This document shows positions 1 through 8,079 of a stretch of DNA of 64,000 nt, in pieces (within the stretch, counting starts at the first letter, position 1; each line of letters opens with the position of its first letter). Source of the DNA: Desulforhopalus sp. IMCC35007 (GTDB lineage: Bacteria; Desulfobacterota; Desulfobulbia; Desulfobulbales; Desulfocapsaceae); contig NZ_SWCN01000003.1 of the NCBI RefSeq assembly GCF_005116575.1, positions 308,497-372,496 on the forward strand. Direction: 5' to 3'. The position numbers and the translations under genes were made by a program. The notes below the pieces were generated by a model. That model searched no databases. It worked only from the letters and a program-made list of their open reading frames with translations, and was not told the origin of the DNA.

Positions 1-102
1 ATGATAGCTGAAAAAACGAAAAAAAGGAGAAGGCTGGGTTTCAATTGAGATTCAGACTTCACTTACAAATTTACAGATATTAAGGATCGGAGAATCAGAA
101 AA

Positions 103-867
103 ATGGAATCCCAACTTAACAAAGAAGAGCTAATAAAAATTCAGGAAGGAATTCGTGACAAATTTTCTAAAGTCGCTGTCAGTCCAGAGGGACTTTTTAA
201 GTACCCCACCGGAAGAGAAGGTCTTGAAAAGTTGGAATACGAAGAAGAATTTATAGAGAAACTCCCTGCTGAAGTTATCTCTTCATATTGTGGGGTTGGT
301 AACCCTTTTTCATTAGGTGAAATTCATCAAGGTGAAATAGTTCTGGATGTCGGTTGCGGAGCTGGTGTTGATTCGATTATTGCTGGGTTAATGGTTGGCA
401 CTGAAGGATTTGTTGATGGAGTGGATATCGTTCCTGAGATCATAGCTAGAGCTGAAAAGAACCTAAGCTTAACAAACCTGAACAACGTTAATTTCCATAC
501 CATAACAGGTGAAAAGCTTCCCTTTTCCGATAGCACCTTTGATGTAATTATTTCAAATGGGGTCATCAATTTAATTCCAGACAAAGAGACCATTCTAAAT
601 GAAATGTTCAGGGTTCTTAAACCGGAAGGACGTTTAATGCTGGCAGACCAAGTAGCTGTTGGAAGCATAAAGAAAGATATGAAAGAACGTCTTGCAACTT
701 GGTTCCAATGAGAAGGCGGCACAATACCGGGAAGGGACTTCCTGGCCTTAATGAAAAAAATTGGTTTTAAGTATGTCGAGCTCGTTGGTGAAACTGGTTT
801 CAATAGTACCCCAAAAACGAAAGGTGTTCTCGTGAGAGCAACTAAATCAGCAGCGGCTATCATTTGA
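103..867 (+). CDS. Selenocysteine-containing ArsM-like SAM-dependent methyltransferase (UGA read-through)
   Basis: Class I SAM-dependent methyltransferase of 254 residues if the TGA at 709-711 is read as selenocysteine (U203). The SAM-binding motif I is VLDVGCGAGVDS near residue 80, with the acidic DIVPE loop after it and LPFSDSTFDVIISNGVIN further on. A Cys sits in SSYCGVGNPF, as in the arsenite methyltransferase-like group. After TGA the same frame continues 51 codons (EGGTIPGRDFLALMKKIGF...) to a TGA stop at 865-867. In relatives a conserved Cys occupies the U position in a 'C-x-G' context before the DFL/LLxxAGF helix, so Cys-to-Sec is the simplest reading. A hairpin at 727-745 fits a bacterial SECIS. 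The start follows GGATCGGAG. The substrate (arsenic, selenium or another thiophilic element) is inferred only; a nonsense mutation is the alternative. Confidence 0.8.
727..745 (+). promoter_or_regulatory. Putative bacterial SECIS hairpin of the methyltransferase
   Basis: An 8-bp stem (CCGGGAAG / CTTCCTGG, one G-U pair) closes a three-base loop GGA at 735-737. The loop starts 23 nt after the UGA at 709-711. A short stem, a loop beginning with G, and this UGA-to-loop distance are what SelB-recognised bacterial SECIS elements look like. The hairpin lies inside the coding sequence, as expected in bacteria. Confidence 0.65.
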
Positions 868-1371
868 CTCCGGAATTCTGCTATGATAGGCGTTTTCTAA
901 CCGGTAATCACGCAGATTTTCATGATAATAGGATGCCGAACACACCATCCGATGGTTAACCGTCCAGGAGAGTATGAAAAACTCAAGGTCGCGGCCAGCG
1001 CCTCCCCCGCTTTTGAATGCTCTCCGATTTATGTCCATCTTGAAGTTACAGGCAGTGAGAAATCTTTTAACGCCATCCAACAGGCAAACCAACCTAGTTT
1101 TACCCGATTTAGTGTGCTGCTTTTATTGCACGGATATTGAGCAATTTCTGAGAGAGTAGATTGGGACATGCCCATTTTCAAAATTACCAATTCACATCAC
1201 GTACGCTTTAACCTGAAGGCTAAGGACTTCCAGATCTTAATCGAATCAAACGAGATACGAACAGATAAAAATATTTTCCTGCTACAATGTGGTATTTAGT
1301 TGCCAATTTTACTTTAATCTGCTTGAATAGCGTCGATGTAAAGTCTCGACCCTAATTAATAACCGGAAATC
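868..1371. other. Intergenic region without recognisable gene
   Basis: About 500 bases between the methyltransferase and the next secreted protein. Short open frames exist on both strands, but none has a convincing ribosome site, signal or familiar motif. I see no tRNA, repeat or strong terminator. It may be decayed DNA. Confidence 0.4.
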
Positions 1372-1818
1372 ATGTTACGACAGTTAGTTTCAAAACAGAC
1401 GTACATGGTCATTATGACCATTGGTTGTCTTTTAATAAGTGCTTTGAGCAGCGCAGAAAGCGCGTTGTGTCTTGATGTCGGCGATGTGTCTGTTGACGTT
1501 CCCATGGAACTGAGTAGCTGCCACCTTTCCTCTAGGGCAGATTGTGTCTCTGCCTTTACTCTGGAACAAAAAAATAGCCCTGGTGAGAATGACTGTCAAC
1601 TATGCTTTGATTTCACATATCAAGACACCGTGCTTACGGGGATCTTTGATCGAGACATATCAGCAGATCTACCACCAGTAACAATCTCACTTGTAATTCA
1701 CCTGCCACGACTGTCTTATGCACCTGTAATAAATTCTACATATCTTCGAAGAAATAAGTTTCCCCTCCCTGCTTTCGCCACTGAAAAATCAATCAAATCC
1801 ACTGTTCTTATCATTTGA
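1372..1818 (+). CDS. Small secreted Cys-rich protein of unknown function
   Basis: 148 residues with an N-terminal signal-like hydrophobic segment (MVIMTIGCLLISALSSAESA, cleavage likely after SSA-ES). The mature part has six cysteines, including a CQLC pair near residue 80, in a fairly acidic context, and ends in a basic/hydrophobic tail (KSIKSTVLII). I do not recognise a domain. The layout (leader, Cys pairs, short hydrophobic C-terminus) resembles small periplasmic proteins often found beside metal-efflux genes, but this is an impression, not an assignment. It lies 190 bases upstream of the cytochrome c biogenesis operon. The start codon has only a weak Shine-Dalgarno (CCGGAAATC). Confidence 0.5.
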   Translation: MLRQLVSKQTYMVIMTIGCLLISALSSAESALCLDVGDVSVDVPMELSSCHLSSRADCVSAFTLEQKNSPGENDCQLCFDFTYQDTVLTGIFDRDISADLPPVTISLVIHLPRLSYAPVINSTYLRRNKFPLPAFATEKSIKSTVLII

Positions 1819-2007
1819 TTCACACCTCGTTGGGATAGTACCCACAAACTTCATTTATATTCATAATATCTGACACTTCAAGTCGTTTGATCTAGTCATC
1901 ATGTGATCCTGATCTCTGTCGCTCCGTATACAGGCGGGAGTGTCACGTAAACGTAAACTGTCGTACGAGAGTTATTACGTCTTTTTAGAGTTCCTTAATA
2001 TGTAAGG

Positions 2008-2589
2008 ATGTTCCCTGTGAAAAACACAAATAAATTAATGACAAAACTGGTGCCAATTGTCGTCTCACTAATAATTGGTTTTATAGGAGGTGTTGTTGTT
2101 TCTGCTTACAGAACGCCTTCTCTTGTTGCACAAATTCCTGCAAATCAACAGGCTGGGGTTTCAAAAGAGGAGGCCGCGAGACACATCAGACACCTTGAAG
2201 AAAGTGTGCAGAAAGATAGTAAAGATGTTGATTCGTGGACAAAACTTGCGCACGCATATTTTGAAATGGGTGCATTTGATAAGGCGATTAATGCCTACAC
2301 TAAAATTCTGGAAATTAAGCCGGATGATAGTGATGCCTATACCGATCTTGGTGTTATGTATCGACGGAACAAACAGCCTGAGAAGGCTATAAATTCGTTT
2401 AAGAAAGCGATTGAATTAGACCAGAACAATGTTCATGCCCAATTCAATGTTGGTATTGTTCTGTTTCATGATCTGGGCAATAAAGAAGAGGCAATTAAGG
2501 CATGGGAAAAGGTTGCCGCATTACAGCCAAATTATACTCTGTCGACCGGTCAAACAATTCAACAGCTTGTAGATAGCGTGAAACAATAA
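2008..2589 (+). CDS. Membrane-anchored TPR protein, first gene of the cytochrome c maturation operon
   Basis: 193 residues. One N-terminal transmembrane segment (LVPIVVSLIIGFIGGVVVSAY, residues about 14-34) anchors a periplasmic domain of about four tetratricopeptide repeats, for example LAHAYFEMGAFDKAINAYTK and LGVMYRRNKQPEKAINSFKK. TPR proteins of this kind (compare CcmI/NrfG) bind apocytochrome c or haem-lyase partners. It sits 36 bases upstream of resB and is followed on the same strand by ccsA, so a chaperone role in System II cytochrome maturation is the likely job. The start at 2008 follows GTAAGG closely; the ATG at 2038 is an alternative. The function is inferred from architecture and context. 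Confidence 0.75.
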   Translation: MFPVKNTNKLMTKLVPIVVSLIIGFIGGVVVSAYRTPSLVAQIPANQQAGVSKEEAARHIRHLEESVQKDSKDVDSWTKLAHAYFEMGAFDKAINAYTKILEIKPDDSDAYTDLGVMYRRNKQPEKAINSFKKAIELDQNNVHAQFNVGIVLFHDLGNKEEAIKAWEKVAALQPNYTLSTGQTIQQLVDSVKQ

Positions 2590-2625
2590 TGAAAAATATT
2601 TCACGAACCAGATAAAGGAAATGTC

Positions 2626-3996
2626 ATGACATTAAAAGATAATGATCTTTGGAAAACCTTCTCTTCAGTGAGGTTGGCGCTTCTGATTATCTCGTTGCTG
2701 GCAATAACCTCGATTATTGGAACAATCCTACCTCAAGGAGAACCTTTTAGTTTTTATATAGAAAAGTTTGGGGCCAGGAATGCGATTATATTCGATATTC
2801 TCGCGTTCGACGATATGTATTACTCATACTGGTTTAGAGCTCTGCTGATAGTGCTCTGTCTGAATTTGATTGTTTGCACATACACCAGGCTTCCTGGCAC
2901 TTTAAAAATAATCAAAAAAGATAATTCTAATGTAGACACCAGGAAGTTTCAACTTGGTAAGGACTGTTTTAAATTCGATACTACCTGCGATAAAACAACT
3001 GCTGTTGGTTCTGTAACCAAAGCACTTGAAAAGCTTCATCTCAAAGCGAAGCAGAAAGATAGTGGAAAGGAACATCTGTTTTTCTATGAAAGGGGTGCGT
3101 GGACGAGACTGGGTGCCTATTTCGTGCACCTTAGCATTTTAATAATCGTATTAGGAGCAATTATTGGCAATATTTATGGCTTCAAAGCATCTGTCATGGT
3201 GCCTGAAGGGAGCTCTGTAGATTTTGTGTTCAGCCGTGATGATGATAATAAACGAATTCCGTTACAGTTTGATATCTTCTGTAAAGATTTCAATATTGAC
3301 TACTACAAGGATGGGACTCCCAAAGAATACAAATCTGACTTAACGATAGTAGAAGATGGGAAGGAAGTTGTTAAGAAAAACATAACTGTCAATGCTCCTT
3401 TAACCTATAAAGGAATCACCTTTTACCAGTCGAGTTATCAACAGATTCCAAATGAATTCTCGGTTCAAATCAGTAAGCAAAATGATAAAGATTATGGAGG
3501 ACGCAGTAGTCAGAGTAGGAATTTTTCCACAAAAACAAAGATTGCCAATAGCTGGGATGAGGCACAGGCTACTTTTAAGATTGTCGCAACCAGTAAAGAC
3601 GGGCACGGGCATGGTCCTTATGAGATCTTGTTTGATGATGAAGATAAGAAGCCCGCAACATTTACCACAAATGATAATGATCCTACAGTAATTAAGAGAG
3701 AGTCGGGCACGTATACTTTCCTCATAAATCAACGGTTTGCAACAGGATTGCAAGTTGTTAAAGATCCTGGCTTATGGATTGTCTACATTGGATTTGGCGT
3801 AATGTTATTTGGATTATTTGTATGTTTCTTCACGTCACACCGCAATATTTGGATCTCAATAACTGGTGACGATATGACTACCACCGTATTTGTCGGTGGT
3901 AAAAGCAATAAAAACCTCCATGGATTGTCCAAAACTGTCGAAGAGATTGCCTCTATCTTACAATCTGACAAATCTTTAGAATTAAGGAGAGTATAG
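2626..3996 (+). CDS. resB: ResB-like cytochrome c biogenesis protein (System II)
   Basis: 456 residues, usual for the ResB/CcsB family. Predicted membrane helices: VRLALLIISLLAITSIIGTI (about 15-35), WFRALLIVLCLNLIVCTYT (about 68-86), LGAYFVHLSILIIVLGAIIG (about 163-182), and one near the C-terminus (LWIVYIGFGVMLFGLFVCFF). A large periplasmic loop lies between the third and fourth, containing APLTYKGITFYQSSYQQ, which is characteristic of ResB. With CcsA it forms the inner-membrane synthetase that exports haem and attaches it to CXXCH apocytochromes. AAAGGA lies upstream of the start, and the stop is one base from ccsA. Such a system is needed for the many multihaem cytochromes encoded at the right of this window. 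Confidence 0.9.
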   Translation: MTLKDNDLWKTFSSVRLALLIISLLAITSIIGTILPQGEPFSFYIEKFGARNAIIFDILAFDDMYYSYWFRALLIVLCLNLIVCTYTRLPGTLKIIKKDNSNVDTRKFQLGKDCFKFDTTCDKTTAVGSVTKALEKLHLKAKQKDSGKEHLFFYERGAWTRLGAYFVHLSILIIVLGAIIGNIYGFKASVMVPEGSSVDFVFSRDDDNKRIPLQFDIFCKDFNIDYYKDGTPKEYKSDLTIVEDGKEVVKKNITVNAPLTYKGITFYQSSYQQIPNEFSVQISKQNDKDYGGRSSQSRNFSTKTKIANSWDEAQATFKIVATSKDGHGHGPYEILFDDEDKKPATFTTNDNDPTVIKRESGTYTFLINQRFATGLQVVKDPGLWIVYIGFGVMLFGLFVCFFTSHRNIWISITGDDMTTTVFVGGKSNKNLHGLSKTVEEIASILQSDKSLELRRV

Positions 3997-3997
3997 G

Positions 3998-4852
3998 ATG
4001 GAATCGTCTCAGTTGTTAGGAATAACGACGTTTATCTATTTAGCAGCGACATTTTTTTACGTTGCCTTTGCCTTTTTTAAGGTCAAGGGGCTTGGTATAT
4101 TGGCTACGTCTGCGACTCTTCTTGGACTCTGGGTAAATACGACAGGTATTGGCTTACGTTGGATGGAAACATACCAACAAGGCATTGGACATATCCCGTT
4201 GTCAAATATGTATGAATCTTTGATATTTTTCGCTTTGTCAATTGCAGCTGTATACCTAGTAATTGAACATCTGTATAAAACCAAAATTTTTGGGAGCTTC
4301 GTGCTGCCATTTGCATTTATCGCAATGGCATATGCTTCCTATTCCGCAGAATTTGGTAAAGATGTTAAACCTCTTCTGCCTGCATTACAAAGCAATTGGT
4401 TGGTTGCTCACGTAATCACATGTTTTATCGGATATGCCGCTTTTGCAATTTCATGCGGACTGGCGATTTATTATTTAGCTAAAATCATGTCTTCCAACAA
4501 TCAGAATTCTCCAAAAAATGAAGAAGCAGCTATAGGAACTGTCAGTTTGGCAAAAATTGACGACATCATCTATAAAATGATGATCTTTGGGTTCATCTGG
4601 TTGACTGCGGGCATAATCACCGGAGCAATCTGGGCAAATTCTGCATGGGGGACATACTGGAGTTGGGACCCAAAAGAGACGTGGTCGCTTATTACCTGGT
4701 TCGCCTACGCACTCGCCTTGCATGCTCGCTATACAAGAGGATGGAACGGCACACGGATGTCAATAGTGGCCCTGGTGGGCTTTATTTCTGTGATATTTAC
4801 CTATTATGGCGTGAACTTTCTGCTGTCAGGGCTGCACAGTTATGGTGGTTAA
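3998..4852 (+). CDS. ccsA: CcsA/ResC-type cytochrome c assembly protein (haem handling)
   Basis: 284 residues, polytopic, with the tryptophan-rich WWD signature WGTYWSWDPKETWSLITW (about residues 214-231), which is diagnostic for the haem-handling protein superfamily. Conserved histidines flank it (LVAHVITCFIGY and ALALHARYTRGWNG), with roughly eight hydrophobic helices. It pairs with ResB to form the System II cytochrome c synthetase. AAGGAG stands just before the start, and only one base separates it from resB, so the two are co-translated. The next gene (Sec-DsbA) follows after about 60 bases. Confidence 0.93.
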   Translation: MESSQLLGITTFIYLAATFFYVAFAFFKVKGLGILATSATLLGLWVNTTGIGLRWMETYQQGIGHIPLSNMYESLIFFALSIAAVYLVIEHLYKTKIFGSFVLPFAFIAMAYASYSAEFGKDVKPLLPALQSNWLVAHVITCFIGYAAFAISCGLAIYYLAKIMSSNNQNSPKNEEAAIGTVSLAKIDDIIYKMMIFGFIWLTAGIITGAIWANSAWGTYWSWDPKETWSLITWFAYALALHARYTRGWNGTRMSIVALVGFISVIFTYYGVNFLLSGLHSYGG

Positions 4853-4913
4853 AATGGTTAAGCATTTTTCTTTCGAAAAAAATCGATTTTTCAACATTTA
4901 TAAGGAGAACTTT

Positions 4914-5783
4914 ATGAAGTTATCGAGGTGTTTTCTCGCAGGACTAGCCTGCATAATTATGACTACTCAAACGAGTCTTGCTGCAATGCAAGATCAGGGT
5001 ACAAATGGAAAGGTCGAATGGGGGGTGGTTCGTCAGTTTCAGATAACAAGTTCCCCCGTTGATATCGCTCATTCTTTGGATGGTAAGTATGCTTTTGTTC
5101 TTACAAAAAACAGTGAGGTTCTCATTTACGACATCAAGGGAGCATTGCTGGGCACTATTCCTGTCAATAAAGGCGTAACATCTATTGCACTTGATCCCCT
5201 TGGACAATTCTTGCATCTGAGTGATAGTGAAAATGATAAATTCTACACTTTAGCAATTGATTTTGTCGTCGACATAAATACTGTGGACGCGCCGTTTAAA
5301 GGAAAAAAAGACGCACCTGTCACTGTTGCGGTATTTTCAGACTTCCAGTGACCTTACTGTGGCCAAATATCGCCACTTCTTGAGCAGGTGCTCAAACAGA
5401 ATGAGGATACGGTAAAAATTGTATTCAAAAACTTTCCCCTTCAAAAAAATGATTTGGCTCAGCCTGCAGCTATTGCTGCACTCGCTGCCGATAGACAGGG
5501 AAAATTTTGGGAGTATCACGACAAACTCTTTGCAGAGAAAAAAATCACCTCTGAATCGTTCGATAAGATTGCTGAAGAACTAGGCCTGGATATAGCTCAA
5601 TTCAAGAAGGATCAGGCTTCTATACCCCTTAGCAATCACTTAAATAAGGATATGCAGGAAGCTCAATCGCTGGGTATAAACGGGACTCCAACCATTTTCG
5701 TAAATGGACGAAAAGTCAAGCAACGCTCGATTACTGGTTTCCAGGTACTTATAGACGAAGAATTGCAGAAACTGCAAAAATAG
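4914..5783 (+). CDS. Selenocysteine-containing DsbA-like thiol oxidoreductase with N-terminal beta-propeller-like segment
   Basis: 289 residues if TGA 5349-5351 is read as Sec (U146). Residues 1-25 are a signal peptide (MKLSRCFLAGLACIIMTTQT...). Residues about 36-120 resemble WD40/YVTN propeller blades (PVDIAHSLDGKYAFVLTKN, GVTSIALDPLGQFLHLSD). From about 128 a DsbA/DsbG thioredoxin fold begins with VTVAVFSDFQ-U-PYC, so the usual CPYC active site becomes UPYC. The frame continues through KIVFKNFPLQKND, FWEYHDKLFAEKK and the cis-Pro segment GINGTPTIFVNGRKV to the end. Both sides of the TGA are one family in one frame, which makes a nonsense mutation unlikely. A hairpin at 5380-5395 can serve as SECIS. 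AAGGAGAA precedes the ATG. Its place next to ccsA suggests thiol reduction or oxidation of apocytochromes. Confidence 0.88.
5380..5395 (+). promoter_or_regulatory. Putative SECIS hairpin of the Sec-DsbA gene
   Basis: Stem TTGAGC / GCTCAA with loop AGGT (5386-5389), 34 nt after the UGA. The same stem, with loop AGAT, is kept in the broken copy of this gene at 27259-27274. A second possible hairpin, GTGGC / GCCAC with an 8-nt loop, lies nearer the UGA at 5359-5376. Either could present the element to SelB. Confidence 0.55.
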
Positions 5784-6186
5784 ATTTCAGCTGTGTACTA
5801 ACCTTCTCTATCAAGAGTTTGAACGTTCTTGAATCAATGGCCGGCATCCTTTTGTAAATATGCAAAAAGATGCTGGCTGCTCAACAAATCTATAAAAGAT
5901 CTCTGCAACAAAAGAACATGCAAAGGCCTCCTTCTGGTTCTGTCGCAAACTTGACTCGGCCATTGGCAGCCTTGCAGCTGGTAAAGCAGGACATATCCGT
6001 CCAAAGTTTAGCGGAAACCTTCTACTCGTTAGCAGCATAGTTGAAAAGAGGAATAGTGGAGTTCGACTTTTTTGAAAACACGACAGAACCATCTTTGGGG
6101 CTTTGGGCTTACACCCCCAACTATTGTAAAATAAAAAGACCAGATTATTCTAATCTCATAGCGCAAAACTTTGGAGAATATTTGAA
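5784..6186. other. Intergenic region with a strong hairpin and a solo repeat end
   Basis: About 400 bases without a convincing gene. At 5840-5876 an imperfect ~15-bp inverted repeat (GCCGGCATC...CAAAAAGATGCTGGC) may terminate the Sec-DsbA transcript. At 6102-6120 lies TTTGGGCTTACACCCCCAA, which is the reverse complement of the left end of the inverted-repeat element at 27452 and may be a solo remnant of it. Confidence 0.45.
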
Positions 6187-6636
6187 ATGCCTCAACCAAA
6201 CAAAACGTCCGATTTAAACTGGACTCTTCTTTTTCTATGTTGGCTTTTAGCCAGCATTTCAACCACTGGAAGTCTCTTTTTCAGTTATATAATGCAGTTT
6301 ACTCCCTGTGTTTTGTGCTGGTATCAGAGAATATTTTTGTTTCCTTTGGTTATAATTCTGGCGGTGGGACTTTTTCCTTTTGATAAAAGTGTTGTAAAGT
6401 ACGCCCTGCCTTTAGCCATTGCAGGCGGACTGACGGCACTCTACCATACCCTGCTGTATAGCGGAGTCATCCCGGAGAATATCCAACCTTGCTCTCAGGG
6501 AGTTTCCTGTACGGAAAAATATATAGAGCTGTTTGGTTTTGTATCTATACCAATGCTTTCTTTCCTTTCTTTTTCAACAATAATAAGCCTCTTGATCATT
6601 CTTACTCGAACAAACCTTAAAGCGAAGGTGTCTTAA
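6187..6636 (+). CDS. DsbB/BdbC-type disulfide bond formation protein
   Basis: 149 residues with four hydrophobic helices. The first periplasmic loop carries the redox pair CVLCW (FTPCVLCWYQRIF, about residue 40) and the second carries a CX5C-type pair (QPCSQGVSCTEKY, about 99-106), as in DsbB/BdbC. The enzyme passes electrons from DsbA-type partners to membrane quinone. GGAGAA is a good ribosome site. Its stop overlaps the start of the DsbA-like gene by one base, so the two form an oxidising pair. Confidence 0.9.
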   Translation: MPQPNKTSDLNWTLLFLCWLLASISTTGSLFFSYIMQFTPCVLCWYQRIFLFPLVIILAVGLFPFDKSVVKYALPLAIAGGLTALYHTLLYSGVIPENIQPCSQGVSCTEKYIELFGFVSIPMLSFLSFSTIISLLIILTRTNLKAKVS

Positions 6637-7289
6637 TGAAATATTTAATGTTTGGAATTGCGTGCCTTGCCTTGGTCTTGACTTTTGTCTTCGGCAGCTC
6701 TTATTACAAAAATCAGCAGGCCGAGAAATTTGGTTTTATGGCTGAAGAAAACGCCTCACTCTTTGTCAGAGAGCACTCTCAGACCCTTGGCAGTGATGAT
6801 GCAAAAGTCTATCTTATTGAGTTTACAGACCCCGCCTGTGAGACATGTGCAGCTTTTTCTCCTTTTGTCAAACAGCTGATGGACGCCAATCCCGGTAAAA
6901 TTAAATTTGTTCTACGCTATGCTCCTTTTCATCAAGGCGCCGATTATTTTGTCAAAATTCTGGAGGCCGCCAAAAAACAAGGCAAATACTGGGAGGCTTT
7001 GGATGTGATGTATAAGTCGCAACCGTATTGGGCCAGTCACAGCAATCCGCAGCCTCAGAGGATATGGCAATTTCTGCCCAAGGCAGGACTCGACATAGAA
7101 CAAATCAAAAAAGATATGAATGATCCCGCAATTGCAAATCTCATTGCCCAGGATCTTGCCGATGCTAAAACCCTTAACGTTCAAAAAACACCGGGATTTT
7201 TTGCCAATGGAAAACCTCTCCAAAATTTTGGCTACAAGCAATTAGAACAATTGGTTCAAGCTGAACTTGATGCAAAATACCCGAAGTAA
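6636..7289 (+). CDS. DsbA/BdbD-like thioredoxin-fold protein
   Basis: 217 residues. An N-terminal signal-anchor (YLMFGIACLALVLTFVFGSS) is followed by a thioredoxin fold with active site CETC in LIEFTDPACETCAAFSPFV (about residues 67-70) and the cis-Pro segment NVQKTPGFFANGKPL near the end. The intervening helical insertion is typical of DsbA. It is translationally coupled to the DsbB gene and is probably that protein's periplasmic partner. Unlike its neighbour at 4914, this paralogue uses cysteine, so cysteine and selenocysteine versions of the same fold stand in one operon. Confidence 0.88.
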   Translation: MKYLMFGIACLALVLTFVFGSSYYKNQQAEKFGFMAEENASLFVREHSQTLGSDDAKVYLIEFTDPACETCAAFSPFVKQLMDANPGKIKFVLRYAPFHQGADYFVKILEAAKKQGKYWEALDVMYKSQPYWASHSNPQPQRIWQFLPKAGLDIEQIKKDMNDPAIANLIAQDLADAKTLNVQKTPGFFANGKPLQNFGYKQLEQLVQAELDAKYPK

Positions 7290-7367
7290 TCATCGTCAAC
7301 TATTCGTTAAGCTATGAGCAAACAACTCTGCACGCTGGTTTAAATATTTATAAAATTACAGGTCATT

Positions 7368-7874
7368 ATGAAAAAAACATCATTGTTACTATTGCTGGTT
7401 TGTTTACCCTTGTTTCTTGCCGGCTGTGGGGAAGAACACACGGTGGCTACAGTTGGCAAGATGGCCCCTGACTTTACCCTTGTGGATAGAAATGGCAAAA
7501 CCTGGACTCTCTCGGAACTGAAGGGTCAGGTGGTCTTTGTTAATTTTTGGGCAACCTGGTGTCCTCCTTGCCGCGAAGAAATGCCTTCAATGCAATATCT
7601 CTACACTATGCAGCCGAAAGATAAATTTAAAATGTTGGCCGTACTCAATAAAGACGATCCGGCACTAGCTGATACCTTTGCTGCAAAACTTGGTCTGACA
7701 ATGCCAATTCTTAATGATCAAGATAATACGGTAGGGAAAAAATATGGCCTGACCGGATTGCCTGAAACTTTTATAATAGATAAACAGGGAGTGCTCCGGA
7801 AAAAATTCATTGGTCCGGCGCATTGGGGCACCCCCGAAATTAGGCATATGTTGAGCAGATATATTACTGAGTGA
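7368..7874 (+). CDS. TlpA/ResA-like thiol-disulfide reductase (lipoprotein)
   Basis: 168 residues. The signal peptide has a lipobox (LFLAGC), so it is probably a lipoprotein. The thioredoxin fold follows with FWATWCPPCREEMPS (active site CPPC, about residues 65-68) and the cis-Pro segment GLTGLPETFIIDKQG. TlpA/ResA proteins reduce apocytochrome CXXCH cysteines before haem ligation. It lies in the same direction after the Dsb pair and just before a CXXC membrane peptide and a ferredoxin, a gene order known for CD1871A-type loci. Confidence 0.9.
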   Translation: MKKTSLLLLLVCLPLFLAGCGEEHTVATVGKMAPDFTLVDRNGKTWTLSELKGQVVFVNFWATWCPPCREEMPSMQYLYTMQPKDKFKMLAVLNKDDPALADTFAAKLGLTMPILNDQDNTVGKKYGLTGLPETFIIDKQGVLRKKFIGPAHWGTPEIRHMLSRYITE

Positions 7875-7900
7875 TTGTAGTGCTGGAGATTGGGATTAGA

Positions 7901-8068
7901 ATGAAAAAACAAAACGATAAAGCGACAAAACAGAAAATCAAGATAGCACCATTTGTGGCAATATTTATTTTCCTTGTCCTTGGCGCTATTGGAATCAGTT
8001 TGGGAGAGCCAGCAAGGGTACTTCAGCAGGCAACCCAGATTTGTTTGGAATGCATAGGTATCGGCTGA
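7901..8068 (+). CDS. Small CD1871A-family CXXC membrane protein
   Basis: 55 residues: a basic N-terminus (MKKQNDKATKQKIKIAP), one transmembrane helix (FVAIFIFLVLGAIGISLG), and a C-terminal ATQICLECIGIG motif. The ICLECIGIG ending is the hallmark of the CD1871A family of CXXC peptides. These are typically encoded next to a TlpA-type reductase and a polytopic 4Fe-4S protein, exactly as here. I infer that the trio moves electrons or reducing equivalents across the membrane to periplasmic thiols. The start at 7901 follows TGGAGAT; the stop overlaps the ribosome site of the next gene. Confidence 0.8.
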   Translation: MKKQNDKATKQKIKIAPFVAIFIFLVLGAIGISLGEPARVLQQATQICLECIGIG

Positions 8069-8079
8069 GGTTGGGTTCT

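Noticed and set aside
327..863. Minus-strand open frame of 178 codons across the methyltransferase
   Set aside because: It is the antisense shadow of a gene with clear family motifs, with no ribosome site and Ser/Pro-rich shadow composition.
7871..7900. Upstream extension of the CXXC peptide (GTG/ATT-rich start)
   Set aside because: The ATG at 7901 has a ribosome site and gives the usual family length, and the extension overlaps the tlpA stop codon.
8041..8068. TGA at 8066-8068 as another selenocysteine codon joining the CXXC peptide to the ferredoxin gene
   Set aside because: The ferredoxin gene is in a different frame and the peptide ends naturally at ICLECIGIG.
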